Source: Clonostachys chloroleuca (taxonomy: Eukaryota > Ascomycota > Sordariomycetes > Hypocreales > Bionectriaceae). Taken from it: 64,000 nucleotides of DNA. Within the stretch, counting starts at the first letter, position 1, and every line of letters starts with the position of its first letter. The notes under the pieces are model-generated. The model was not told the origin of the DNA and did not search any database. It saw nothing but the letters and a program-made list of their open reading frames with translations. Positions 33,747 through 46,569 of the stretch are shown piece by piece. Where the stretch lies: positions 6,510,001 to 6,574,000 of the forward strand of contig JBANAY010000003.1 of NCBI GenBank assembly GCA_037952775.1. The letters run 5' to 3'. Both the position numbers and the translations under genes were made by a program.

Positions 33747-36700
33747 ATGCCTGGATCTGTTAACACTGCAGATGAATATGAATATGAGTTTATCAACTAT
33801 GAGGAGGTGGTAGTAAGCCCCGAAGACGTGGCAAAGGTTCGTGACTGGCTCAAGCCCACGGACTACCTTGCGGACTCAGGTGAGTTCCGTCGCCACCTGT
33901 TATCGCAGGCTCCTGGCACAGGGCTTTGGATTTGCGAGACGAATGCGTACCTTAAATGGCACGATTCTCCAGACCACGGCAGTCTATGGATCAATGGCGT
34001 GCCAGGCGCGGGCAAGTCAGTCACGGCGTCATCCATCATCCAACACTTGAAAACCACCGAAGACTGTCCCGTTCTTTTCTTCTTCTTCCGAAACATCGTC
34101 GCAGCCAACTTCTCCCCGCGAGGTCTATTGCAGGACTGGCTGGCACAGCTTCTGCCCTACTCTCCCCGACTGCAGGTGGCGCTCCAGGCTCGTGTCGACA
34201 CCAGCCTGGAGGACACATCAGACAGCAACCTGATGGAACTCTTCACTGATGGGTTATCATGTGTCCCAAGGCTGTACTGCGTTGTAGACGCGCTCGATGA
34301 GATGACGGCCGATAATAGGGCATTTCTTGATAATTTGAACAGGCTTGCCACATATCGCCCCCGATCCCTGAAGCTTCTCATGACCAGCAGACCGAAGCAG
34401 TATTTACAGAGCGCGCTGCGAGACTCTTCGATCGTTCACGTCAGCCTTCAGAAGAAACTCGTTGATCGCGACATTCTTCTATATCTAAATCACAGATTTG
34501 ACGGCGTGCTCGGCGGACAGCACCTCGAGAGGGGTAAGATCATCGACATGGTCGCCTCACGGTCTGAAGGCTTATTCCTGTACGCCAAGCTTGCCATGGA
34601 TCAGGTAGAGGTTGCATTAACCGCGTCACACGTTATTGGCGTTGAAGAACTTGAAAAGACTCTTCCAGCTGGGTTGGAAGATACATATGATACGATGCTG
34701 CGAAAGCAGCGTGAAGAGCATGGCGTCAGTACTAATACACAGGTTCTTGTTCTACAGGCGGTGACTCATGCATCTCGCCCGCTACGTCTGAATGAGCTGG
34801 CCAGCCTCATTGAATGCGTCGCTCAAGATTCCGCACCACCAAAAGGTTACAAAGCTCTCGTCGCCAAGAGCTGCGGACCGCTAGTAGAGATCTTGGAAGA
34901 TGAGACTCTCCAAGTTGTGCACCATTCCTTCACCGAATTCTTACGTGGTGACACTCGGAATGCTTCAGTAGGCGAACTGTCTACACGGTTCCCCATCATT
35001 GATTCCCTCACTGCTCACAAGACAATGGCCATGAACTGTCTTCGATATCTCCAGACAGGCTCGCTCGAGAACGAAGGCGAGTCCGACGTGTCCATCACCT
35101 ACCGAAAGCCGGCATTCCCATATGACCCGGGTGAGCGCGACAGAAGCCGATTCCCCTTTGACATTGTAAGGGATGAAGATCCGTTCAAGTACCAAGAGGC
35201 GCGGCTACTTCACCCGTTCCTCCAATACGCCGTTACGAATTGGAACGGCCATGCTAGCAGGTACGACGCGGATGACGAGGAGTTCTTCGCCGCGGTGTTG
35301 GACTTTCTCAGACCTGAAAGTGTGGCTTTCAGGAGATGGCTCAAGCTTCAATGGGGAGCCACCTCGAGGAACCAAGACAGTACAGACGGTTTGCCGACAG
35401 CGCTACACCTCGCAGCATACTCTGGCCTGTCCAAGTTCTCTCTGAAAATCATCGAGGACGGCGCGTCAGTGTCAAGCTTGGACGCTCACGATCGCACCCC
35501 TTTACACTGGGCAGCTGCCAACGGCCACACAGAAGTCGTGTCACTGTTAATCAAGAAAGGAAGCGACCCCAGCGCCGAAGACGCGTATGGTTTGAAGCCA
35601 ATCCACCTTGCTGCGCGGAGGAACCGCGCTGCAGTAGTGACGGTCCTGCTCGAGTCGGGCGTCGAACCTGATACGATCAAGACCAAGGAGAACCACCCCG
35701 GACCCATGGGGGGCGGCGAGACGATAACACGGGGGGAGTGTGCCATTTTCATGGCGACCAAAGGTGGCCACATTGAGACGGTCATTGCCATGATTCCTTT
35801 CTGCAAGGGGAAGGTTTTGGAACGTCTTCTATGCGAATCATGCCAGCACGGCCTCACAGATGCCGTGCTGGCTATTCTGGAAACGACAGATGTCTCGGTC
35901 AACGCTGTCCACAGAAAGGGAACCGCCTTGTATTTTGCGTGTCGCGCGACGAGCGTCAAGTGCGTCGAGGCGCTTATTAAACGTGGCGCGGATGTGTCCA
36001 TGATGTCTACATTCAAGCCAAGGAGATGGAGGCTCGGAGGTAGCTGTACCCAGGAAAAGGAAACAGCACCATTGCACTGCCTGGTTACGTCCTGGACGGA
36101 GCAGAACGACAAGGACTGCCGGGCTATTCTAAGGTTACTTCTGAACGCCGGAGCTGACCTGGAGCAAGTGAGCGGTGCCGGAAACACGCCGTTGCTCATC
36201 GCTGCAGGAAGCAGTGAAACTAATTACCAGTCTCCCGTTCGCAATTCCGCTCTCAAGGCCTTGTTGGAAGTAGGAGCGGATATCACCAAGGAATCCAAGG
36301 AATCGCGCGGGAGCTCACTTCTACATCTTGTTTTGGACCGGACCCGAGATCCCAGCCTTGTGCGGCTCCTAATCGAGCACGGTGTTGACCCAAACGCGAC
36401 GGATGCGAGGGGAAAGTCAATCCTTGAGTGCTCTGTTTACCAGCCGGGCATGGTAACCGGAGTTGAACACACCCTGAATATCGTCAAGTATTTGCTTGAT
36501 CAAGGAGCAGACCCCAATATGTCAGTTGAGTATGGGAGTAGTGCACTTAAAGAAGCAATGAGATGTGAAGAACCGGAAGTTTTCACGTTGCTGCTCTCAA
36601 AATGCAGTAGTGACTTCATCAAAGCGCGATGCTGGTTCCATCTGCCTTCTGTGGAAACAAATGAACGGTTTACTGAGTTGATGGAGCTGCTACTAGAAAA

Positions 36701-39700
36701 TGGCATTGACATCAACACCAAGTCATGGGACGGCCGCACCCTCTATCTTCTATGTCTAAGCAATGAGGAGAGATTGCAGTCTATCCGAGAACACGGGGCC
36801 AGAACTGATGAAGTTGACAGCAATGGGAACAACGCTTTGCACATCCTAGCTAAAAGCGGCACCATCCAGCGTGAGCAGATGGAGAGAAGGATCGCGGACG
36901 GTGTCGATCCTTTGAGCACAAACACGGACGGGTACACCCTGCTTCATCATGCCATACGACACTACGACACTACAGAGGAATGGTCTACCTATGTGAGGTG
37001 GCTAATTGGTCTTGGAATATGCGTCAACACGGTCGACACATCTGGCTGTACTATTCTTCACCATTACTTGACGCGGTGTTCCCGTGAAGGAACAGTCCGT
37101 GAGAAGAACCGCTTCCACTTCATCGATACCATTAATTTCGAAAACAAGGTCAACTTTGAAATCAGGGACAAGGATGGTTTTGCACCGATCCATATAGCGG
37201 CCATGGAGACAGAAATCGAACTAGCCAAGCTCGTGAGCTGCGGTGCAGACCCAACGTTACTGACGCAGGGCGGGCAAAACATCCTCCATCTTGCAAGCTG
37301 TGCGCGGATGCCCGGCATTGTCGGTCAGATCCTCGACCAGTTTGGCACTGACGGCCTGGAGCAGGAGGATAGTCTCGGCAGAACGCCGTTGCACTACGCT
37401 TGCAGCTCAGGAGAAGCTGAGTCCGTAGCATTCCTCCTCCGGCATGGCGCCAATGTGCACGCCCGTGACTCAGACGGCCGGAGGCCTTTGCATGCTTGTG
37501 CTAATTTCAAAGAGGAGCAAGCCCTCTGGGACGCGGGAGGCCAACGGTATAGGTCTTTGTTGGCTACTCGCGAGGACCGATTCCGTCCTGAAGCCTCTCG
37601 AAAGAAGCCTGGTCGCAGGACCTGGTATAAAGTTCGTTATGGAGGCCCACCGACGGAAAGAATGCGACGGACCTGCTTCCCGGACGTTACAAGCATCACG
37701 CAGATGCTTCTGGATGCCGGCGCGGATGTTTCTGCGCTCCGGGGTGACTTCACGGCCCTGGATGAAGCTCTCGACTCAGGCTGTTGGGAATTCGTTGAAC
37801 CTTTTTTTTCGGATGAGGATCTGTTCATGAGAGCGACCAAGCGCCTTGAGGGCGACTCGGGATATGCTAAAAATGTGGTGGAGATTCGACAACGCATGAG
37901 AGCCCAGATGGCCTTGATGCAGCCAAGATTTTGTTTGGGCGGAAATGCACCGGTCATGTCCGAGGTATCGCAGCACCCTGAGTTGTACTTGGACCTGCTT
38001 TCACGCGATGATATTGCCCATGTTGTCAACGAGGCATTTGATGCAGATATTACTGCCACGTCAAATTACGATACCCTCACGGACCTCATCATGCTCGGTG
38101 ACCTTCGAGTTTTGGAGACAGTCTCTCGATTGGTGGTTCACTACAGCTCCTATGATACGGTCAGAGACAGCTTTGAGAAGGGCAGGAAAGAGTCTGAACA
38201 CAGATACAAATACTCCACGGCCGAATTGACCCCCTTCAAATGGCATGCGACCAGTCGAAGCCTAACATGCTAACCGTGAGATTTCTCGTGGAGAAGCTGC
38301 ATGTAGATATCAATGCGCCAAAGGCTATTCTTGAAGACCGCTACAGGAGCAATGCCAAGATATCACCCGGAGGCACCGCTCTCCACATGCTTGCCTCGGC
38401 GAATGAGTGGTGGAAATTGGAGGCGATGAGGTACCTTCTTACTCACGGTGCCAATGCCAATGCGGTCGACGAGAAGGGCCAGACCCCCTTCATATTGCCG
38501 CACGCGGTGTGCAGTGGGCTGATAGAGACATCTCGGGCTTTTGGAAACTGGATGCCGTGCGTATCCTCCTCGATCACGGAGCCAACCCTGATATTCTTGA
38601 CAAAGAGGGCGAAACTGCCCTTCACCGCGCGTGTTCTGCGCCCGATGTCATGGTGAAGCTGCTCCGAAGGGGAGCCGATGCCACACTGGGCACGAGAAGC
38701 CCCTTGTTCCAGGCTATCCGCGATCAGAACCTGGCCGCGTTCGACACACTCCTAGATCATGGTCTCAGCCCCGATACTCTCGACACCAGCCGTCAGAGTC
38801 AAGACATACACCACTCCCTCTCTGAGCCAAGAGCAGTGTACGCTTTATTGGCCACAGCATATACGGAGGAGTTGAACAGCCACGTTTCTGAATCCATTCC
38901 TTTACTCCGATCCCTGATCAGGCGAGGCGCCAATCTCTATCATCCTCTTAACGACCGAGAGACCCTCATCCACTTTTTGTTCGAGTTTCCCGAGTATGAA
39001 GTCTCGGACACGCTCCTCCAAGAGCCATGTGTAGCCCGGATCGATTTCGACCGGCGGGATCAGCGTGGCCGGACTGTTTTGATGGCATGTTGTGCATGGA
39101 AGCAGGAGCTGCCGGGGTATGGTTACAAGCACTGGGTTACCAAAGTGACAGGTCTTCCGCTTCGAATCTTGGACCTCAAGGTGGACGCGACTTTGGTAGA
39201 TGACAAGGGAAAGACCGCTCTTCACCATCTACTTGACAACGTGGGGATGCCGGATGATGTGCTTGTCGAGTTTCTACGGCGTAAGGAGGTGGCTCCTACA
39301 CTTCTGCAGAAGGATAAAGCAGGGTTCAGCCCGTTCCATTACGCGCTCCGGATTCTACGTCCCGACATCTGTGAGCTCCTGTTGTCTCTGGGCGCCGATC
39401 TACTAGAGGCTGACCCAAACGGCCTCACGGCCCTGCATTACATTGCCAACCATTGGTACATGACATCTCGTTCGGCAGCCGGTCATATTACTATAGATCT
39501 GCCGCAAGAGTACTTTGGAAAGTGCCTAGCATTGTGGAAGAGGTTCCTCACCGAGGGTGGTTCCATCAACTGTGTGGATAATTCTGGCAATACCCCGATG
39601 CACTTGTTCATGCTTTCACGGACCAGACATTGCGGCCGGTACAAGGAAGAGGAAGATGTTGAGTGCTGTCATAACGTGTTTTACGAGAAGTTCTTCCCCG

Positions 39701-39927
39701 CCGACAGCGGGGCAGATATATTTGCCGTCAACCATGATGGGGAGTCGATGCTTCATGTAGTCAGCAGAAGCGTGAGTGCAGATAATGCTCATGATAAGCT
39801 GCTCTTTGAGGCATTGGTACAGAAGGGTCTTGATCCATTGAGGGAAGATGCTCGCGGGAGAAGCTCGCTGGATGTTGCGAGTGCTTGTCAAAAGGATGAG
39901 ATTGTTGAGCTTTTAGGTAGAAAGTAG
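33747..39927 (+). CDS. Giant NACHT-ankyrin NLR-like protein, two apparent frameshifts
   Basis: The first frame from the ATG at 33747 runs 1508 codons. Walker A GVPGAGKS is at residues 84-91, Walker B VVDALDEM near 179-186, and LLMTSRP near 211, defining an N-terminal NACHT-type NTPase. Ankyrin repeats begin near residue 550 and continue to the end. At about 38230 and 38484 the ankyrin reading moves to the next frame, each time at a C5 run and each time cured by one added C, restoring TPLQMAC- and TPLHIAA-like repeat starts. The final frame ends at 39927, so the full protein would be about 2060 residues. The gene appears intronless. The architecture is that of fungal NLR-like sensors implicated in incompatibility and host-microbe recognition. 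Treat the frameshifts as probable sequencing errors. Confidence 0.85.
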
Positions 39928-40077
39928 GATAGTTACATGCCATGTAGGTAGAAGAAACAAGTTCAATGGCAGTTGGCAGTTTCAAACAATTTCTGCCAAT
40001 ATCATCGCTGAAAGGGCCGCCCTATGGGAATATTATACCGATGCGGTGTCGTGGGTGGTGGAGAATGTTGATCACGG

Positions 40078-41061
40078 CTATTGACTCAAGGTGCGAACGA
40101 TCCAGTCCACTGACTCGGTGCTCTCCTTGAAACCGTATGGAAATACAAGAGGGAAGCAGTGCATTTGGCCCTCCCACTCCAGCCACTCCCCTTCGATGCC
40201 CTGCTCGGAACATCTGTCGCGGAACGCAATAGCTTCGACAGATAGAACATCCCAGGTTCCAATTACACCGTTGATTTTGACATGCCTGCGTTTAAACTCC
40301 TCGACATCGGCCAGGGCTGGTGACACTCGTGCATCACTGAGACCCCATTCCTTCTCGTCCTTGTCATCACCAGCCCATGCGTTCGCTGTCCCTTCGATAG
40401 ACTGGGAGGTAAAGATGGGATCCTTCTTAGCTACATGGACAATCCTCTCATCCAAATGCCGGAGATCAGTCGTTGGACATATGCACATCAGAGCAGCCGG
40501 CGCCCTCGCTTCGGGGCTTTGCAATGCCCAGGCAACCAGGCAGAGAATGATGTTGCCTCCAGAGCTGTCCCCCATGAACACTACATGCTCACTCCGACCC
40601 TCGGATTCCTTCATTAGACTATCGTAAAGTGTTCTCAATAGCGGCATGGTGACGGAGGCGGGACATTTCGGTGCCAAAGGATAGGAGACAACGCTGATGG
40701 TGGTGTCGGATAATCGGTTGCTCAGTTCTGCGAGGACTTTCCAATGGCCACCGCTTGGGGGCTGCTGCCATCCTCCTCCCGCGAAGTAGTATATCCTCCG
40801 CTTGGGGGTCGAGGGACTGCCGTCGTTTGATTTGGCCGATCGCGGTGTGAGGTCGTAGATCCAAACGTCATTTACCCGTCGCTCGGTGACGTTACATCGC
40901 TTCCGGACTGCCCGCGGAGCCGTCAATTGAGCTGAGCCAGGATATGATTTCTTTCGCGCAGTGGCTAGACGTGGACGGAAAGGTTTTATGAGGAGCTGGA
41001 GGAGCCGCATCTTGAGGGTTTTGTCGACGCGCCGCGTCACGGTGATGGTCCTGTTAGTCAT
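40078..41061 (-). CDS. Alpha/beta hydrolase, hormone-sensitive-lipase type
   Basis: A single exon of 327 codons from the ATG at 41061. Seen: an oxyanion-hole GGG at residues 95-97 (YYFAGGGW, where the usual leading His is Ala), the nucleophile elbow GDSSGG with Ser166, a candidate catalytic Asp271 in TWDVL and His301 in QMHCFPL. Length and motif order fit the HSL / alpha-beta hydrolase-3 esterases. It should hydrolyse a short ester or lactone; substrate unknown. No signal peptide, but a basic and hydrophobic N-terminal helix (LLQLLIKPF) may associate with membranes. Its stop is 150 bp from the end of the NACHT-ankyrin gene, which runs toward it. Confidence 0.87.
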   Translation of the reverse strand: MTNRTITVTRRVDKTLKMRLLQLLIKPFRPRLATARKKSYPGSAQLTAPRAVRKRCNVTERRVNDVWIYDLTPRSAKSNDGSPSTPKRRIYYFAGGGWQQPPSGGHWKVLAELSNRLSDTTISVVSYPLAPKCPASVTMPLLRTLYDSLMKESEGRSEHVVFMGDSSGGNIILCLVAWALQSPEARAPAALMCICPTTDLRHLDERIVHVAKKDPIFTSQSIEGTANAWAGDDKDEKEWGLSDARVSPALADVEEFKRRHVKINGVIGTWDVLSVEAIAFRDRCSEQGIEGEWLEWEGQMHCFPLVFPYGFKESTESVDWIVRTLSQ

Positions 41062-41389
41062 TGTGAGGTGCTTCAAAGGGACATCTATGTACGGGGGATG
41101 ATTCGCAATCGATAAATAGCAGAAGATATTAGGTGTTATTAATTATTCCCTGAAAATAGGACAGGCTTGAGGCTTTTGCATTGTTCGTGATGATGACAAT
41201 GAGCAGGTGATGGATAATACAATCGCTGGGCATCGACGTCATCAGTTTAAAATGACGCCACTGTACATTTCAGTTGCTGCCGCGATTCGCCACACCTAAT
41301 CACAGAACACTTCGCTTATATTGATCCACCGTAATCTTTTATCACGTTCTGTACTGAGTAAGATGTATGGTCAATCTATTTAATCAATA
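41062..41389. other. Short intergenic region
   Basis: About 330 bp, AT-rich; promoter of the hydrolase and 3' end of the GH43 gene. Confidence 0.5.
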
Positions 41390-43186
41390 CTACAGATATG
41401 TTCGTGCTATTTTCTTTCGGGCGGCTGTAGTCCAGCTTCCATCCACACTCAAACGCTGATATGCCAATTCCTTGACAGACGCGTCACCAATCTCAGCTTG
41501 ATAATCGCCATCATGCCCATCCCTCTCCCTTATTGATGTCGCTACTACATCCCCAGGCAGCCCAATGACCCTGTTGGAGCCTTCAGTGATATCAAAAGGC
41601 GCTCCCGTCTTTGAAAATACACGCACTCGTAGACTCCGCCCGACGCGCTTGGCCTCCATCTGAATGGGGTATGTCTCCTTGGGAAGAGGCTGGTCAAGGG
41701 GAGTCAGATGCATGCTAATCGCACTCTCTGATCCGTACGAAACAGCTGTAGCATCCAGAGTCATCCGCGTGCTATATATCGACCGACTATTCGCAGTGTC
41801 GTTCCGCGCGTGGTGTATGTAAAACAACTCGGTTCCCTCGAGCGTCTCGCGTGTCACATCCTGTGCGCCCACCTTGCGATTCCCACGAGGAGGCGACGCA
41901 ACAACGCATCCGTGTCCAGTCGAGTAAATGGGATGTTCGCCATCCGGGGTTTGGGAGAGGACCGGGTTGTTGGCAGACTTCTTGAAGGGCCCGAGTGGTG
42001 ATTCCGCCGTCGCAAAGCCCACGCCGTAATTGGATGCCTCGAAGTTGTTCGCGCTGAATGTGAGCAGATACACGGGCTTGCCTGTCCTCGCATCGGGACG
42101 CGTCAGCAGGGTGCTGCCCTCGGACCAGCGACGATCCTTCTTGGCCCCGTTGGTCTGGCTGTAGTCATCCACGTGGTAGTTCTCCCACTCCTGGGGATCG
42201 GCCCCGTAGGAGAGAACTGTCGTCCAGCCGTCCTTCCGAGGCGGATGACCAATCTCGCCGGTGCCGTTGTAGGACGCGATGTCGTCCGGGAGGTCCGGCG
42301 CGTTGCCGTGGAGATTTATCTGCGAGGCCACAATTTTCGGCATCGTCGTCGCTGTCGGGTCATCCCACCAGTCACGCTCCAGCTCTACGGCGATGATGTT
42401 GGATTCCTCGATGTACTTGCCCAAGTCCTTATCCCAATTCCAGTTCCTGTATGCGTTGCGCGACGTGTAGAGATAAATGCGCCCGTCGTTGTCGAAAAAG
42501 ACATTTGGATCGATTGTCGGAATGTATGTGCCCTTGGGCGCCGTCTGGCCCTCCTCGAGAGTCTTGGGCGGTAGCATCTGCTTCTCATCCATGATGAGGT
42601 TGACATCGCAGTAGTCAGGGTCATAGGGGTAGTAATCGATCGGCTCCGGCTTGATCTCCTTGAACGGTCCCGTAGGAGAGCGAGAGACGGCGACTCCGAG
42701 CTTGGAGGGCTCCTCAAACGCCGAGTAGCGAAAATGATCCTTGGTGATGTCGGTGCGCAGACGCGCGGCGAAGAAGAAGAAATACCATCCCGTCTTGTCG
42801 TTGTGGTACGTCTCGGGCGCCCAGAACCAGTCGCGCGCCCAGCAGCCCTGGCCGTCCTCGACCTGGCCGCTCCCGCAGCTCTTCAATGCCCCTCCAGGGT
42901 GTTTATGCCAGGTGGAGAGATCTGGGCTGCTGTAGATGGCGAAGTGGTAGCCTTGGTCTGCGCCCTCGGTGGAATAAGCGTAGTACCGGCCGCTGCTGGA
43001 GTCGTAGAGAACAAAAGGGTCTGCCCCGGGGTGATTGGCGGCATTGTAGAATTGAGGAGTGTCTTGGCCCCTAGAAGAGATGCTCTCTTGGTCTGACCTT
43101 GCGTCTGTGGTGGGCATGGCGGCGCAGAAGTGAGGTGTCATTAATGAGAGCAGCAGCGCGCTCGGGAGGGAGGCGAGTAGCTTCAT
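41390..43186 (-). CDS. Secreted glycoside hydrolase family 43-like enzyme
   Basis: A single exon of 598 codons from the ATG at 43186. The N-terminus is a typical signal peptide (MKLLASLPSALLLSLM, then a small-residue cleavage region near residue 23). Motifs of the five-bladed GH43 fold are in order: the general-base Asp near 56 in GADPFVLYD, a pKa-tuning Asp near 227 in TIDPNVFFD, and the general-acid Glu near 356 in RWSEGSTLL. A C-terminal beta-sandwich follows. GH43 enzymes act on arabinan, arabinoxylan or xylo-oligosaccharides outside the cell. Released arabinose would feed the kind of polyol pathway encoded at 5-14 kb, but the genes are 28 kb apart and the link is only suggestive. Confidence 0.9.
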   Translation of the reverse strand: MKLLASLPSALLLSLMTPHFCAAMPTTDARSDQESISSRGQDTPQFYNAANHPGADPFVLYDSSSGRYYAYSTEGADQGYHFAIYSSPDLSTWHKHPGGALKSCGSGQVEDGQGCWARDWFWAPETYHNDKTGWYFFFFAARLRTDITKDHFRYSAFEEPSKLGVAVSRSPTGPFKEIKPEPIDYYPYDPDYCDVNLIMDEKQMLPPKTLEEGQTAPKGTYIPTIDPNVFFDNDGRIYLYTSRNAYRNWNWDKDLGKYIEESNIIAVELERDWWDDPTATTMPKIVASQINLHGNAPDLPDDIASYNGTGEIGHPPRKDGWTTVLSYGADPQEWENYHVDDYSQTNGAKKDRRWSEGSTLLTRPDARTGKPVYLLTFSANNFEASNYGVGFATAESPLGPFKKSANNPVLSQTPDGEHPIYSTGHGCVVASPPRGNRKVGAQDVTRETLEGTELFYIHHARNDTANSRSIYSTRMTLDATAVSYGSESAISMHLTPLDQPLPKETYPIQMEAKRVGRSLRVRVFSKTGAPFDITEGSNRVIGLPGDVVATSIRERDGHDGDYQAEIGDASVKELAYQRLSVDGSWTTAARKKIARTYL

Positions 43187-44519
43187 TGTAGATTTGGAGA
43201 GCCGCGGTAGGGTCACAGCTGACTACGGACATGAAACCGCCTGCCTCATCCTCCCTCTTATGTAGACATGTCTGTCAAACCACATACCGCATACAGCCAG
43301 CCATCATGAGTCTGGCCATGACTCTCCCTCCCCTCATCTTCTCCTCTTTTCCAATATGCGCACGAATCCTGCTATCGGGCCGACGTTGAAGGGCACGATG
43401 GATCAAAAACCTCGTTGAGGGAAACAAATCTGGCCCACAATTTCCCCTCACAAAACTGCCTCTCCTTCAAGCTGTTGGTCGGTGGCTGGCTCCAGGATCA
43501 TCGAGTGATCTGGGGTCAATTCTTCGGGTAAAATCAACACCGCTCATTCCAGCCGCGCGGCGCACATCATTGAAGATCATCAGTGTCGGCCTTTGTCTTT
43601 AATAGGCAGCTCAGTCTTCGCTGGCCAACGAGGTGCCCATCAATAAGCTCAGATAAGTCAATGAAATGGCTTTCGCTCAAGTACTTCCTACCTACCCTAC
43701 ACCCCTCAATTTTCAGCAAACGGAATAGTGTTACACGTTTTGAAATACCTGAAAATTTGCCTACCTACTTTATCGCTTACTGAAATTGGGTATCTTTTCG
43801 GTAATGAATTTAGATGCTAATTTTTGATTCTGGCCGCCATGATCTTACGTGAGCCGTGGACACAAGAAACACGCAGATAACTCTCTTAGATTGATCTTTG
43901 AAGAAACACCATTAAGGTTTGGGCCGCCATGAGCTAGATCAGCCAACGTGAAGTTTTTTTATAAATTGATTTCTTGGCCACGGAGACCTAAAGACTCAAT
44001 TGTCTTTGTCAACTCCTCAGAAGCTGATTCAGGGGATACTGGTCTTGTATTGGGTTGAGTGAGCTTGTGCCGTGCTGTAAGCTCAGGCATATGCATTTTT
44101 GTTTACCTATACTTCGCCAGAAATCGACAGATATGTAATTCTTGCTCCACCTAGCGGTTTGAGCTTATTTCTGGTCACCAGGCCGAACTGGCAATGGCCT
44201 GGCGCTGCTGACACCCTCATCTGTCTCGACGTCCATCGACAACAACCCGAAATGCTTGAGTTCCAACCTCTGGACACGCAATTAGCTGTCTAGACACCCT
44301 GAAGCTTTATAATCCAGTGAGGAGAAAATGATTACCTCACAAGAAGCGAATATGCCGACTATTTGAGAACCCGTAGGTTTCACCTCCCAAGCCTTCCGCT
44401 TGAATCTCGTTATCCCCGGCTTCGGACCCGCGGCTAGAAGAAAGAGAGATTTCCGGTGGCCAAAGTTCGTGGAAATCTATTAACGGACATTAACAGTCTG
44501 CCGCAAAGCAATACGTGGA
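43187..44519. other. Intergenic region
   Basis: 1.3 kb without a credible gene; the first part is the GH43 promoter. The rest is AT-rich with short chance frames. Confidence 0.6.
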
Positions 44520-46569
44520 TTAGATTCTCACCTCAATTTTCAAAGGGCCATCCATGTTTTCCTCGATTCTGATTTCTGTAATCCGCTCGCCGCCCGGGCC
44601 GTCGACTGATATCGAACTAGCATGGTCTTCGCCATGTGGTGGATACAGATTCGGCCAATATGGTCTTCTCTCAAGAGGCATGCGCTGACCAAGAAGCGAA
44701 TCATGTGTGCTATCAGTATGCATGAATTCAATGCCCGCAACGGCGTTGAGGTCAGACAAATAAGCAGCAACTCCGACGAGCGTGGCCGGCCGAAAGATCG
44801 CTGCCTCGAGTAAAGGCCGGGAAAGGGCATCAGGGCGTCTGAAAGAACCTCCGTCGATTGGTGGATCACACAATATCCCAGGAGCGGGTACGTCAGACTT
44901 CCAGAAACACCTATCTTTGCCTGGCACCTCCGCCTTTACCTCAAGGCCAAGGGATAAAAGTCGCATGGCCTTATCAAAGTCAGTATATGGGGCCATAGAG
45001 TCCCAAATCAAAGCGTGAAGGCAGCAATGCTTACATCGAATTCTGCTTTCACATACGCCCCAGCTGGAGTAGAGAGCCGCCAGCGGGGGTAAGTTTTAGG
45101 CTCGCCTGCCCAGGGGGATAGTGTTCGATTATCGAGTTCCACGGCAATGGCTTTAATTCCACTCTTGCTAAGAGCTAAATGCAGCCCTGACATGGAAGCT
45201 GTTGATGGGAGAGTAATTGTCTGCTTAAATGATGCGATGTAGCCTAGGCTTTCGTATTCACCCCCGGGAGTCACGAATTGCAATCCTGAAACAAATTTGC
45301 GATTATCAACAACAGTAAATGAGACAGCTAGATGGGAGAACTCCATGGGCGTAGGTAATTGTATTTCCCGGATGCGCAAGCCTCTGCAGCCTCCCCGCAG
45401 GTAGTACCAGTTGTCCGAGGTGTTCTCTAACAGCCCATCGCTTGCCACGACCCATTCTCGGTCGTCGGCGATACAATCGGGCTCAAATTTGCTTGCCAGT
45501 GGCAAGCCTTGGCATGAAACTCCCTCCACCTGGTCGTGGAGTTTCTTGAGTTTCAAGCCAAGCTCCCACACCCTTGCTCGGTTTTGGAGAGCATGACTCT
45601 GCCGCTCCAAGATCCGCGTGAACATGTAGAGTGCCTTCCAAGACCTGGGACGTTGCAGCGAGGTCTCGAAAATGTGAGCATACTCGTACCCATCTTGGAA
45701 TCTGGACGCCCAGAACGACTCTGGTAGATCTAGGCAGGCGACTACGCGAGAAGCTGACCGGAGACTTGCCACGTCGGGAGAAGAGAGGGTTGGAAGAATA
45801 GCCTGGAGAATTTCAACCGGCAAGCGATAGAACACATCCCTTGCTGTCTGCCTAGACGGCCAGGGGTAGGCAGGCGGTTCAAAGCGAACCGCACACCGTG
45901 TCAAATAATGCAGGTCGGGAATGTTCATGGGATCCGATCGAAAGAGGGATGACTTGATGTGCGAAAATAGCTCCTCTGGCATGAAACCAGCCCACCGGCT
46001 GCCATGTGGCTGAGACGGAGTGCTAAAGTGTTGAGGGCGAGCGGCGCCACCGTAGTTATGACCCCATTGGATGATGCCTGCATCAACAATAGGCATGGAG
46101 AAGCAGACACCGAAGAGGACCGAAATGTCTATGTGACCTATCTTGGCCAAAAGATCCCAGCATGCAGCATGGAAGGCAAACCCACAACAGGAGACGGAAG
46201 GTGCGATGTTCTGAAACGACTTCGGGGCGCCTGGTCCTAGTTTGACCATGATTTTGGAATCGGGATCAAGGTCTTGGTCGTCGTATCGCTTGCCTGCATC
46301 TCTTGGACATCTCGCTATTATCACTCCCACACCACGAAAATCCCATTCACCAGTCTCACCAGCTGAGCAAACCCCGGAAAGTTTTACATCCCCCCACGAG
46401 GGGGGTTGCGCGTATACTAAGTGCAGCGTGCCGAGTCAGTGCTGCAAGTGGCGCACACGAGTCGGCCAAAAATGTATCATTACTTACTGACACGGAACTC
46501 TTTCAGCCATCCCTCACCGAAGCTGGATGAAACGGCCACGCCGCATAGGGTGCACATGAAAGTTTCCAT
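44520..46569 (-). CDS. F-box protein with N-terminal CxxC and C-terminal lectin-like region
   Basis: Three exons (46488-46569, 45035-46362, 44520-44969) give 619 residues. Exon 1 encodes a short METFMCTLCG start, as in a recurrent fungal F-box family. The first intron (125 nt) is unusually long for this window and contains a CCCCC-ACGA-GGGGG hairpin. The F-box lies near residues 195-240 (FYRLPVEILQAILPTLSSPDVASLRSAS split by my reading). The C-terminal half is beta-rich with aromatic strands. Predicted role: substrate adaptor of an SCF ubiquitin ligase. The start could instead be Met5 of this product. Target unknown. Confidence 0.82.

Noticed and set aside
35486..36199. 237-codon open frame antisense to the NACHT-ankyrin gene
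   Set aside because: Mirror of a long coding region; composition is that of an antisense shadow and it starts and stops inside the repeat region.
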